In this document: piece after piece, positions 32,708 to 38,184 of the stretch
How the letters are laid out: every line of letters begins with the position of its first letter
Position numbering within the stretch: position 1 is the stretch's first letter
Virus record (IMG/VR): IMGVR_UViG_3300013117_000152
Location: 1-38,184 of that record
DNA length: 38,184 nt
Reading direction: 5' to 3' (one strand)
Source of the DNA: a virus
Translations under genes and position numbers: made by a program
Notes under the pieces: generated by a model
The model's input: only the letters and a program-made list of their open reading frames with translations
The model's database searches: none
What the model was told of the DNA's origin: nothing

Positions 32708-32844
32708 AAAAGAAAAAGAAACGATATAGAAAACATCTTACAAAATTTGGAGATATATTAACTGCTCCTGTATTAGCATTGGGATTACAAGAATGGATAA
32801 AGAAAAATCAAAAGGTTGGCACAAGCTCGACTGTCCAAAGATAA
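32704..32844 (+). CDS. Small basic protein, 46 aa
   Basis: ATGA overlaps the previous stop. The product starts with a poly-Lys stretch, then a hydrophobic segment (ILTAPVLALGLQEW) that could be a short membrane helix. It overlaps the next gene by 52 bases in another frame, which lowers confidence for one of the two. Confidence 0.4.
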   Translation: MKKKKKRYRKHLTKFGDILTAPVLALGLQEWIKKNQKVGTSSTVQR

Positions 32845-33071
32845 GTTACACGCAATTAGGGAAAATATTACACAGTATATCTAATGTTACGACTGAAATA
32901 ACAGGAGTAGAATTAAAGCTTAAAGATAGAAAAGAACCAGAATTAAAAAAATTGGGAAAAAAACTCTCACATATACGAAGAGGGATAGGTAAGGAAATAA
33001 GGAATATATATAGTGTTATTAATGATGAACAAAATCGCATAGTAAAAATGTCGGAGGAAAAGAATGATTGA
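32793..33071 (+). CDS. Coiled-coil-like charged protein, 92 aa
   Basis: A Lys/Glu-rich helical protein with heptad-like hydrophobics through the middle (LGKKLSHIRRGIGKEIRNIYSVI). The ATG at 32793 has no clear ribosome site, and the gene overlaps neighbours on both sides. It may belong to the lysis cluster or the virion. Function unknown. Confidence 0.55.
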   Translation: MDKEKSKGWHKLDCPKISYTQLGKILHSISNVTTEITGVELKLKDRKEPELKKLGKKLSHIRRGIGKEIRNIYSVINDEQNRIVKMSEEKND

Positions 33072-33534
33072 GGTTATCTATATTTTGATGATGACGTTTG
33101 CTGGTGGATTATGGGCTTTTGGTGGTTGGGGCATAGAGCCTCCTGTATGGTGGCAGGGAAAATATTGGAGAAGATTTGCTTTACCTACGATATTACTTGG
33201 ATTATTATTTTGGCTTCAAAATTATTTACCAATACACGGTTGGCAAATAATTTGTGCGTGGCTAAACCTTATTGCAATAGCTCATTTGGGGTATGGGGAA
33301 AGTAGTTCTTGGAAAAAGAAAACCCTAACAGCAATATCCTATGTAACCCCCGCCTTGTGGTTTGGTTGGACTTGGTGGATGTTATTAACGCCCCTAATAT
33401 TTTTATGCACATTTGCTTTATCTAATTGGAATAAGACCTCTAAAGATTTTGTTTGGAAAATTGCCGAGTATATCACAGGTAGCACAATAGCAATGACAAT
33501 TATAGGGGCATTGCAAAGGAGATGGTTAGGATGA
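33064..33534 (+). CDS. Multi-span membrane protein, 156 aa
   Basis: About four to five hydrophobic, Trp-rich segments (near residues 3-24, 40-52, 62-75, 86-117, 136-150) separated by short basic loops predict an inner-membrane protein. A GGAGG ribosome site precedes ATG 33064 within the previous gene. Lysis (holin) or membrane takeover roles are possible. No family named. Confidence 0.65.
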   Translation: MIEVIYILMMTFAGGLWAFGGWGIEPPVWWQGKYWRRFALPTILLGLLFWLQNYLPIHGWQIICAWLNLIAIAHLGYGESSSWKKKTLTAISYVTPALWFGWTWWMLLTPLIFLCTFALSNWNKTSKDFVWKIAEYITGSTIAMTIIGALQRRWLG

Positions 33535-33656
33535 GCCTTGCTAGTTTAGTATTGGTAGAATACTTAGCTACTCTTATTTTAAATGCCTCACTTAAAGTTG
33601 TGATGATATGGGCAATTATAAAATATATAAACAAAAGAATATTAAAGAGGAGGTGA
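33531..33656 (+). CDS. Small membrane protein, 41 aa
   Basis: ATGA overlaps the previous stop and AAGGAGATGGTTAGG lies just upstream. The product has one long hydrophobic span (residues 2-31) and a basic C-terminus, consistent with a micro-holin or regulatory micropeptide. Its 3' end contains AGGAGGTGA, the ribosome site for the next gene. Confidence 0.55.
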   Translation: MSLASLVLVEYLATLILNASLKVVMIWAIIKYINKRILKRR

Positions 33657-33660
33657 ATCA

Positions 33661-33891
33661 ATGATAAAGAGTTTATTAAGAAAGCTTATTCCTAAAAACT
33701 TGGCGGGTATTGTAGGGTTGATACAATCAGCTTTACCGCTTATAAGGGAGTTTCTTATGGTAATAACTCGTATTTGTGCTGTATTGATTCCTGGAAACAA
33801 AGATGATTTATTAGTAGAAAAGATAGGAGACTTCTTTGATGGATTTGAGGAAATATTTGAGAAAATCAAGGATTTCTTCTTAGAGATATAG
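33661..33891 (+). CDS. Small amphipathic/membrane protein, 76 aa
   Basis: A basic N-terminus and a hydrophobic stretch (LAGIVGLIQSALPLIREFLMVITRICAVLI kind of region, residues 14-43) are followed by an acidic/aromatic amphipathic tail rich in Phe. AGGAGGTGA lies ideally before ATG 33661. It may act at the membrane during lysis. No family recognised. Confidence 0.6.
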   Translation: MIKSLLRKLIPKNLAGIVGLIQSALPLIREFLMVITRICAVLIPGNKDDLLVEKIGDFFDGFEEIFEKIKDFFLEI

Positions 33892-33898
33892 GTGAATA

Positions 33899-34123
33899 AT
33901 GATAGGAGAGATAGCAGGTGTTATAAATAAGGTTCTTGGTTTCTTTTCGGTTAAAGAAAGAAAGCGTAGATTAAAAGGTAAATTGCGTGGTTTAAAGAAA
34001 AAAAGAAATAAAACCTGGAAAGCAATTAAGAAAAAACACGCAGAAGATAAAGAATTTTTGCTTGTTGATAATCTTAATAGACGAATTTCCGATTTAGAGG
34101 ATAAATTGTGGGATTATGATTAG
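33899..34123 (+). CDS. Small highly basic helical protein, 74 aa
   Basis: A short hydrophobic N-terminal segment (residues 2-17) is followed by a strongly basic helix (KERKRRLKGKLRGLKKKRNK) and an acidic helical end. A membrane-anchored spanin-like or nucleic-acid-binding protein are both possible. The next gene follows after eight bases with AGGAGG. Confidence 0.55.
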   Translation: MIGEIAGVINKVLGFFSVKERKRRLKGKLRGLKKKRNKTWKAIKKKHAEDKEFLLVDNLNRRISDLEDKLWDYD

Positions 34124-34131
34124 GAGGCAAT

Positions 34132-34815
34132 ATGCCTATTGCTCCTGTTAAACAACTCACCAAAGCTGAGATAGTTTGGTTAGGCACTCACCGATGTAAA
34201 TGCGAACACACCTATCTTGAGCATTATAATTGTTACGTAAAAGAGAATCCACAGCATCAATCAGTCGGCTTCCTTGATATAGAGGCGTCAAACTTAAAAG
34301 CCCCATTTGGCATTGTTTATACTTATTGTATAAAAGAGCTGGATGGGGTTCTTTTAAAGAGGGCGGTTACTCTTAAAGAACTTTATGAGGAAAAATATGA
34401 TAAAGAACTTTTAAAACAATTTATCAAGGATACCGAACGGTTTGGTAGATTAGTGGTTCACTATGGAACAGATTACAAGTTTGATTTGCCTTTTTTAAGA
34501 ACGAGGGCGGTTAAATGGAATTTGCCTTTTCCTGAGTATAAATTTACCTATGCCTCAGATACGTGGTCTATCGCAAAAAGCAAATTTTGCTTTCATTCTA
34601 ATAGACTAGAGACGATTTGCCAGTTTTTTGGAATTTCCTGCAAGAAACATAAACTCAATCCCAATGTATGGATTAAGATGTTTACGGGAAATCCTAAGCT
34701 TATGCAACAAGCCCTTAATTACATAATGAAACATAATATAGAAGATGTAATGAGCTTAGAAGCATTGTGGAAAAAGATTAATAAATACGCAAATATTTCA
34801 AAAACAAGTATCTAA
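34132..34815 (+). CDS. RNase H-fold DEDD-type exonuclease, 227 aa
   Basis: GFLDIEASN gives Asp49 and Glu51; HYGTDYKFDLPFL gives the second acidic site (Asp114/Asp118); KHNIEDVMSLEALW near the end gives the last Asp205. This order is that of YprB/DEDD-family 3'-5' exonucleases. N-terminal Cys/His residues (CKCEHTYLEH) may bind zinc. A DNA repair or degradation role during infection is likely. AGGAGG precedes ATG 34132. Confidence 0.8.
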   Translation: MPIAPVKQLTKAEIVWLGTHRCKCEHTYLEHYNCYVKENPQHQSVGFLDIEASNLKAPFGIVYTYCIKELDGVLLKRAVTLKELYEEKYDKELLKQFIKDTERFGRLVVHYGTDYKFDLPFLRTRAVKWNLPFPEYKFTYASDTWSIAKSKFCFHSNRLETICQFFGISCKKHKLNPNVWIKMFTGNPKLMQQALNYIMKHNIEDVMSLEALWKKINKYANISKTSI

Positions 34816-34816
34816 A

Positions 34817-35197
34817 ATGAAAAGAATAACGCCTATAAGATTTATAAAAGAGGGTGCAAAGGGAAGATACTACGAGGCAAAGATAAACTGCGCCAAGATG
34901 AAAATTATCATTGCCGATGGCGAGGATGACTACCCTGTGCGTGTTACCTGTCAATATACTGGTGATGGAGGCTGTGATGCTAATTTGGGAGCTATCCAAA
35001 GGTTAGTTACCTCAATGTTGGAGTGCAACGTTAGGGCGGAGATAATCATTAATGACTTAAATAAAATTACCTGTGATGCCTGTAAACGAAAACTCTATAA
35101 AGATAAGGATAAAACAATCGCATTAAGTTGTGCCAGGGCAATAGCGGGTGCTTTAAATAAACATATAACCAAGGAAAATGGAGAGAAAAAGGAATAG
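34817..35197 (+). CDS. Hypothetical protein with Cys pair, 126 aa
   Basis: A mixed alpha/beta protein with three beta strands in the first half (YYEAKINCAKMKIIIADG, PVRVTCQY), a helix, and CDAC near residue 87. It follows the exonuclease after one base and may act with it. Family not recognised. Confidence 0.65.
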   Translation: MKRITPIRFIKEGAKGRYYEAKINCAKMKIIIADGEDDYPVRVTCQYTGDGGCDANLGAIQRLVTSMLECNVRAEIIINDLNKITCDACKRKLYKDKDKTIALSCARAIAGALNKHITKENGEKKE

Positions 35198-35209
35198 GGA
35201 GTAGGTGTT

Positions 35210-35389
35210 ATGATACGGACATTCTACGAACATAAAATAATTTGCCCTAAATGCAAAAAGGACTTGGGGATAATTTGCCACGAATTTAATAATCATCAAT
35301 GTCCATATTGTGGACACGAAGAAGATAGAGAAAAATTCAAAAAGACAATAAGATTTGTGTATAAAGGTAAATTTTTAGATGAAGTGTAA
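35210..35389 (+). CDS. Zinc-ribbon protein, 59 aa
   Basis: Two knuckles, CPKC (12-15) and CPYCGHEE (31-34), with an intervening Cys/His stretch, form a typical zinc ribbon, and a basic C-terminal strand follows. Small zinc ribbons of this kind often bind nucleic acid or RNA polymerase. The GGGAGTAGG ribosome site is moderate. It overlaps the next gene by 11 bases. Confidence 0.65.
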   Translation: MIRTFYEHKIICPKCKKDLGIICHEFNNHQCPYCGHEEDREKFKKTIRFVYKGKFLDEV

Positions 35390-35528
35390 GGATTGTCCTA
35401 ATTTTGATAAGACGCAACAAATGTGTTTAGCCGATACAACCGAATTAGAAGATAATACTTGTTTATTAAGGTTAATCTATTGGACACTTAATGACGAAGA
35501 AGGAGATGAATGGAAGTATCAACATTAA
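35379..35528 (+). CDS. Cys-rich small acidic protein, 49 aa
   Basis: CKDC, then Cys16 and Cys28 make four possible ligands in a short acidic protein. It starts within the previous gene and its end overlaps the next by 19 bases. Another member of this window's zinc-binding-like microproteins. Confidence 0.55.
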   Translation: MKCKDCPNFDKTQQMCLADTTELEDNTCLLRLIYWTLNDEEGDEWKYQH

Positions 35529-35611
35529 TTTCTTTATTTAATTTCTTTCTGTTAATAGGGCTTTATTGGTGGATGTGGAAGTTGGGACACCACTATTATA
35601 AAGATGATTAA
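35510..35611 (+). CDS. Membrane micropeptide, 33 aa
   Basis: AGGAGAT precedes ATG 35510. One hydrophobic, Trp/Phe-rich span (residues 4-23) is followed by a short His/Asp-rich tail. It overlaps its two neighbours, and the overlap with the next is ATGATTAA. A single-span membrane role is likely. Confidence 0.5.
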   Translation: MEVSTLISLFNFFLLIGLYWWMWKLGHHYYKDD

Positions 35612-35783
35612 ACAAAATCACCATATCAGCTATGACCCAGAGATTATAGTTCCTATTTTTAAAGGAGAACATTGGATTCTAACACAACTTCATCGCAGAA
35701 AGCATATTTCTAAAGGTTTTTGTAAGGCTCTTAAGACCTGGCTTGCTTTGAACGAAGATAAGGCGCAGGTTTTAGACCTTTGA
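35604..35783 (+). CDS. Hypothetical protein, 59 aa, overlapping a leftward gene
   Basis: The product reads as a compact, mixed protein (YDPEIIVPIFKGEHWILTQL then a basic helix KGFCKALKTWLALNED), a pattern familiar from small phage proteins of unknown role. Its last 53 bases overlap the 3' end of the leftward RHH gene (35731-36033) on the other strand, so both are read across the same DNA in opposite directions. Confidence 0.55.
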   Translation: MIKQNHHISYDPEIIVPIFKGEHWILTQLHRRKHISKGFCKALKTWLALNEDKAQVLDL

Positions 35784-36033
35784 GTTTCTTCAAATCCACA
35801 TACTCATCATATAGGTTTTTTGTAGAATCTTTCTCTGCCTTATTTAACGAAATCCTACCAGCTTGCACTTCCAAAATGTCCATATAGAAATAATCTATAC
35901 AGTCAGAAAAGAAGCGTTGATAGGTGACCCCAAACAGCTCGCAGATGTGCTGTAGTTTGGCTTCCTGAAATCGAGTAAGGCGAATCGCAGTTTTCTTACG
36001 TTGTGTGCCTATGTTGTCATAAATACCCATCAT
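35731..36033 (-). CDS. Ribbon-helix-helix-like regulator, 100 aa
   Basis: Residues ~12-52 resemble an RHH unit: basic strand RKKTAIRLTRFQEAKLQHI, turn GVTYQRFF, then a second helix. The C-terminal half is charged and probably carries dimer or partner contacts. Start ATG 36033 (a second ATG is at 36030) has GGTGGTG upstream and a consensus promoter. It is transcribed away from a second RHH gene at 36131, forming a divergent pair. Confidence 0.65.
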   Translation of the reverse strand: MMGIYDNIGTQRKKTAIRLTRFQEAKLQHICELFGVTYQRFFSDCIDYFYMDILEVQAGRISLNKAEKDSTKNLYDEYVDLKKLKGLKPAPYLRSKQARS

Positions 36034-36046
36034 TTATCACCACCCT

Positions 36047-36074
36047 ATTTTAGCCTTTTGATTCGTTCTGTCAA
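36047..36074 (-). promoter_or_regulatory. Leftward sigma70-type promoter for the RHH gene
   Basis: On the minus strand TTGACA (36069-36074), a 16-base spacer and TAAAAT (36047-36052). The predicted start is about 7 bases after the -10 box, giving only a ~6-base leader before ATG 36033. It lies next to the rightward promoter at 36093-36121. Confidence 0.65.
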
Positions 36075-36092
36075 TGATATATCTCATAAATC

Positions 36093-36121
36093 TTGTAAAT
36101 AAGCTGATTTTATGGTATATT
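36093..36121 (+). promoter_or_regulatory. Rightward extended -10 promoter for the second RHH gene
   Basis: TTGTAA (36093-36098), a 17-base spacer and TGG-TATATT (-10 at 36116-36121, extended TGn). Only nine bases separate the -10 box from ATG 36131, so the leader is about 2-3 bases. The two -35 boxes of the divergent pair are 18 bases apart, and that gap contains ATGA-N6-TCAT, a possible operator. Confidence 0.55.
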
Positions 36122-36130
36122 TATATTAGG

Positions 36131-36316
36131 ATGAGCAAAAGCGATGCTTACATCACATTTAGGCTACCTAAAGAGACAAAAGAGACTTTTCTTAGATACA
36201 TTCCTCATTATGTAACGGTTAGTCGCTTTCTTTATATGATGACCAAGCATTGGATTCAATGTCCAAAATTTCCTAAAAAGTGTTGTGCTTACCAAAAAAT
36301 CTTTCTTAAAGACTAA
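36131..36316 (+). CDS. Ribbon-helix-helix regulator, 61 aa
   Basis: The strand SDAYITFRLPKETKETFLRYI followed by a VSRFLYMMTKHWI second helix is the classic RHH core. A short Cys/Lys-rich tail ends the protein. ATG 36131 fits the promoter immediately upstream; a further upstream ATG at 36074 would lie before the promoter. It likely binds the shared intergenic region and regulates itself and the leftward RHH gene. Confidence 0.7.
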   Translation: MSKSDAYITFRLPKETKETFLRYIPHYVTVSRFLYMMTKHWIQCPKFPKKCCAYQKIFLKD

Positions 36317-36324
36317 AAAAATGC

Positions 36325-36352
36325 TTGACAAAGAACAGGATTATGATACAAT
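36325..36352 (+). promoter_or_regulatory. Rightward extended -10 promoter for a short RNA
   Basis: TTGACA (36325-36330), a 16-base spacer and TGA-TACAAT (-10 at 36347-36352, extended TGn). Seven bases after the -10 box gives a start near 36359, which is also the A of an ATG. A strong terminator follows about 70 bases later. Confidence 0.7.
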
Positions 36353-36358
36353 TAGATT

Positions 36359-36481
36359 ATGATTGAACTTCCTATAATATATGTTAGCCTTGCTGATTTA
36401 AACTTCTCGTCGAATAATCATCAAATTGCCGACACTTTGTCCCCACATTGGGACACGGTTGTCGGCTTTTTGTCTATCTAT
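36359..36481 (+). ncRNA. Candidate ~120-nt small RNA or attenuated leader
   Basis: The segment from the predicted start to the terminator's T-run is a self-contained transcript of about 120 bases. A 56-codon ORF from 36359 crosses the terminator stem and is therefore doubtful as a gene; a six-codon Leu-containing micro-ORF lies near 36380. It could be a trans-acting small RNA, or a leader whose terminator limits transcription into the nuclease operon. Confidence 0.5.
36428..36481 (+). terminator. Strong intrinsic terminator
   Basis: GCCGACA (36428-36434) pairs with TGTCGGC (36470-36476), with an inner stem TGTCCC/GGGACA (36438-36443 with 36450-36455), followed by TTTTT at 36477-36481. It ends transcripts from 36359 and probably the RHH gene at 36131. 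Confidence 0.8.
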
Positions 36482-36514
36482 AAGTATAACACAATCCCTA
36501 AAAAAAGTCAAGGA

Positions 36515-36543
36515 TTGATGCAATGTTGATATGAAAATAAAAT
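36515..36543 (+). promoter_or_regulatory. Possible rightward promoter before nuclease operon
   Basis: TTGATG (36515-36520), 17 bases, TAAAAT (36538-36543). The -35 box is weaker than in the other promoters. It lies after the terminator and before the three-way-junction RNA and the gene at 36655, so it is well placed to restart transcription. Confidence 0.45.
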
Positions 36544-36575
36544 CTCTTGATAATCTAATTATTACTTTAAAACCG

Positions 36576-36634
36576 AACCGAGAATTTGGTGTCGCAAGGC
36601 ATCAAAACCTGAGAAGGTTAAGAGATTCTCGGTT
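36576..36634 (+). ncRNA. Candidate three-way-junction RNA with two GNRA-loop hairpins
   Basis: A perfect 10-bp closing stem (36576-36585 with 36625-36634) encloses two hairpins: 36588-36593/36598-36603 with loop GCAA, and 36606-36610/36615-36619 with loop GAGA. Both loops fit the GNRA rule. Single-stranded joins are short (TT, AA, AAGAG). CTCTTTTT follows, so it can also act as a terminator, and AAGGAG for ATG 36655 lies just beyond. It resembles a riboswitch or attenuator leader, but no known class is recognised. Confidence 0.6.
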
Positions 36635-36654
36635 CTCTTTTTAAGGAGAATAAA

Positions 36655-36837
36655 ATGAAAATACTTGATTTAAAAGAAGAACTTTATAGAGAAAAAGTAG
36701 CTTCAAAATGTGAATCATTAGATTGGATTATTACTGCATTGGGTATCAGAACGGAAACATTGTCTTTAAAACAAGTCCAAAGAATGGAAGAAATTGCAGA
36801 TAGGAGAATAGAAAGAAATGCCAGAGAAATTAAATAA
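36655..36837 (+). CDS. Hypothetical small helical protein, 60 aa
   Basis: AAGGAG (36643-36648) precedes ATG 36655. The product is charged and predicted as two to three helices. First gene after the three-way-junction RNA, overlapping the nuclease gene by 20 bases, so both are probably co-regulated by that leader. Family unknown. Confidence 0.6.
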   Translation: MKILDLKEELYREKVASKCESLDWIITALGIRTETLSLKQVQRMEEIADRRIERNAREIK

Positions 36838-37525
36838 ACGAGAATATAATCTAAAATATCCACGCAGAAACGGTTGGTATTATTCTAACGGTGAAGATTT
36901 TGTTTTTGGAGAACGCAAAGCGAGTGTAACTAATGTGTTGGATGTTCTTAATAAAGGTGGACTTATGTATTGGGGTATGCAACAAACAGCACGTCTTTTA
37001 ATGGATCAACCTATATTACTAAACGAAACAGAAAGGGAGGTGATAGGAAGGGTTTACAAAATGGTGGGGCGTAAGGCTGAGGTGGGAACTACTGTTCATA
37101 GTCTAGCCAATAAATATTCACAGGGGATGAAGATTAAAATTGATAAAATCGCTGGAGAACTTCAACCTTATGTCCTCGCTTTTATGAAATTTTTAGAAGA
37201 AACCAAACCTACGGTTTTATTGACAGAAAAGATTGTTTATTGTAAGGCGGGATGGGCTGGCAGGATTGACCTTTTATTAGAACATCAAGATAAAAGCATT
37301 GGTTTGTATGATATTAAAACAGGAAATGTTTATCCTAACCACGGACTACAGCTATCAGCTTATGAAGCCTGTTTACTAGAAATGAGTTTGGTTAAGGCGA
37401 TTGACGTTACCGCTTGTTTACAGTTAAAAGATGATGGTAACTACAATCTCATTACTTTAAACGAACCGCTAGAAGTATTCAAAGCGTGTTTAGAAATATT
37501 TAGATGGAAGAAAGGAGATACATAA
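36818..37525 (+). CDS. PD-(D/E)XK nuclease (Cas4/RecB-like), 235 aa
   Basis: Motifs of the RecB-type nuclease fold: GTTVHSLA (His94), AGRIDLLLE (Asp151), GLYDIKTGN with the D165-I-K167 catalytic pair, and HGLQLSAYEACLLE (Gln178, Tyr182). It probably degrades or processes DNA ends in recombination, and with the neighbouring OB-like protein forms a recombination pair. It lacks the four Cys of Cas4, so an iron-sulfur cluster is not expected. Confidence 0.85.
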   Translation: MPEKLNKREYNLKYPRRNGWYYSNGEDFVFGERKASVTNVLDVLNKGGLMYWGMQQTARLLMDQPILLNETEREVIGRVYKMVGRKAEVGTTVHSLANKYSQGMKIKIDKIAGELQPYVLAFMKFLEETKPTVLLTEKIVYCKAGWAGRIDLLLEHQDKSIGLYDIKTGNVYPNHGLQLSAYEACLLEMSLVKAIDVTACLQLKDDGNYNLITLNEPLEVFKACLEIFRWKKGDT

Positions 37526-37866
37526 TGCCAGATTTAGGAGAATTAAGAATGAACTTTAAGAATGAAGATGTTAAGGAGGGTGATGTTGTTACTTTTATGA
37601 ATAAAGGGAAGATTGAAGAGGTTGATTTTTCCAAAGCTCAGGATAGAACAGCTTTAAAAACAGTTTTTCAAATCGATATTCAATTACCTAATGGGGGAGT
37701 AAAAACCTTAACACCTAATTCCAGCACCAGAAAAAGCCTATCTAAAGTATATACTACAAATTCTGATAACTGGGAAGGTAAAAAAGCAAAAGTAACCTTT
37801 GTAAAGCAGGCTGTATTTGGAGAAATAAAGGATGTATTAGTTCTTGAGCCGATAGATGAAAAATAA
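37525..37866 (+). CDS. Putative OB-fold single-strand-binding-like protein, 113 aa
   Basis: A beta-rich protein: DVVTFMNKGKIEEVDF, VFQIDIQLP, KTLTPNSSTRKSLSKVY, KKAKVTFVKQ, KDVLVLEPI. Five strands and a helix in this order suit an OB fold, and DNA binding fits its place beside the nuclease. ATG 37525 has AAGGAG at 37511-37516 and overlaps the nuclease stop by one base; the upstream ATG at 37504 is less well placed. Function inferred. Confidence 0.6.
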   Translation: MPDLGELRMNFKNEDVKEGDVVTFMNKGKIEEVDFSKAQDRTALKTVFQIDIQLPNGGVKTLTPNSSTRKSLSKVYTTNSDNWEGKKAKVTFVKQAVFGEIKDVLVLEPIDEK

Positions 37867-37959
37867 AATTAATTTTATATCACCCATTTCAATCAACCAA
37901 TGTTTTGAATTAGTTTATGAATATCATTATTCAAAAATAAAGCCAAAATTAACAAAATT

Positions 37960-38079
37960 ATGCTTGGGGGGCCGGTGAAAGGTAAGCTTGCCTGCGGAGA
38001 TGTGGGGGAGGGTTGTCTCGCTCCTGTTGAGACTATTGTGGCTGCAGTTAAGAAGATTATCACAACAGGCAGAAAATAA
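37960..38079 (+). other. GC-rich island: possible structured RNA or 39-codon ORF
   Basis: About 62 of the 120 bases at 37961-38080 are G or C (hand count), much higher than the surroundings. It holds competing inverted repeats: TGCCTG (37989-37994) with CAGGCA (38066-38071), CCTGTTG (38023-38029) with CAACAGG (38063-38069), and GTCTC with GAGAC (38015-38033). An ORF from ATG 37960 to TAA 38079 has no ribosome site. It lies between the OB-like gene and the tRNA and may come from another source. Confidence 0.4.
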
Positions 38080-38113
38080 GGCTCTTTGATTTTGAAAACT
38101 AACTAAGGCTTTC

Positions 38114-38184
38114 GGCGTGGTAGCCAAGTGGTAAGGCAGTGGTCTGCAAAACCATTATTCACCGGTTCGAATCCGGTCCACGCC
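38114..38184 (+). tRNA. tRNA-Cys (GCA anticodon)
   Basis: A complete cloverleaf: 7-bp acceptor GGCGTGG/CCACGCC, D-arm with GTGGTAAGG, anticodon stem GTGGT/ACCAT (one G-U) with loop CTGCAAA, anticodon GCA at 38146-38148, and T-arm ACCGG-TTCGAAT-CCGGT. The window ends at acceptor position 72, so the discriminator base and CCA are outside. The first base of the window is T, the discriminator expected for tRNA-Cys, which fits a circular map. It probably supplies Cys-tRNA for the phage's Cys-rich small proteins. Confidence 0.95.

Noticed and set aside
36359-36529. 56-codon ORF starting at the predicted transcription start
   Set aside because: A strong intrinsic terminator (36428-36481) lies inside it, so full translation is unlikely; treated as a candidate small RNA or leader.
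37927-38127. Leftward 66-aa ORF over the GC-rich island and tRNA
   Set aside because: It overlaps the tRNA gene, lacks a ribosome site and has no protein-like features.
1-38184. CRISPR array, insertion sequence or integrase
   Set aside because: No regularly spaced repeats, transposase motifs or tyrosine/serine recombinase motifs were seen on either strand.

Overview
The window is an AT-rich, densely packed genome or large genome segment of a tailed bacteriophage. It carries small and large terminase subunits, portal, scaffold, an N4-gp56-type major capsid protein, a short-tail (podovirus-like) adaptor and nozzle, ejection-type virion proteins and tail appendage proteins. I see no tape-measure protein, tail sheath or integrase. 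Shine-Dalgarno sites are common and the promoters are sigma70-like, so the host is a bacterium. A lipobox nuclease and UDP-GlcNAc-type sugar genes fit a Gram-negative host, but this is not proven. No DNA polymerase, helicase or primase is visible, so the phage either relies on the host or the window is only part of the genome.

Layout. 1-2931: small rightward early-type genes, many Cys-rich and probably zinc-binding, preceded by a candidate tRNA-like or riboswitch-like RNA (286-398). 2928-4381: leftward operon with a ribbon-helix-helix (RHH) regulator, a DUF2958 protein, two tiny proteins and a lipoprotein nuclease. 4417-5100: extremely AT-rich island running into the terminase small subunit gene, whose N-terminus is poly-Asn. 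5557-12927: packaging and head genes. 12985-20409: a 7.4 kb sugar and glycosyltransferase cassette (PIG-L deacetylase, dehydrogenase-like protein, hexapeptide acyltransferase, UDP-GlcNAc 2-epimerase, three glycosyltransferase proteins, B12-type radical SAM enzyme) set inside the late operon between capsid and tail adaptor. 20396-34123: tail, ejection and appendage genes and small membrane (lysis-like) proteins, with one leftward membrane gene at 29395-29538. 34132-37866: RNase H-like exonuclease, small proteins, a divergent pair of RHH regulators, two candidate RNA elements, a PD-(D/E)XK nuclease and an OB-fold-like protein. 38114-38184: tRNA-Cys ending exactly at the window edge.

How it fits together (inference). 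The late block builds a short-tailed virion. The embedded cassette would make and transfer an unusual sugar, either to virion proteins or to host surface glycans. Three RHH proteins are the only visible regulators. Several sigma70-type promoters predict transcripts starting at or within a few bases of the start codon, as for lambda cI. Least explained are the glycan cassette, the LamG domain spliced into the tail nozzle, the leaderless regulator promoters and the structured RNAs near 286-398, 26526-26681, 36359-36481 and 36576-36634.
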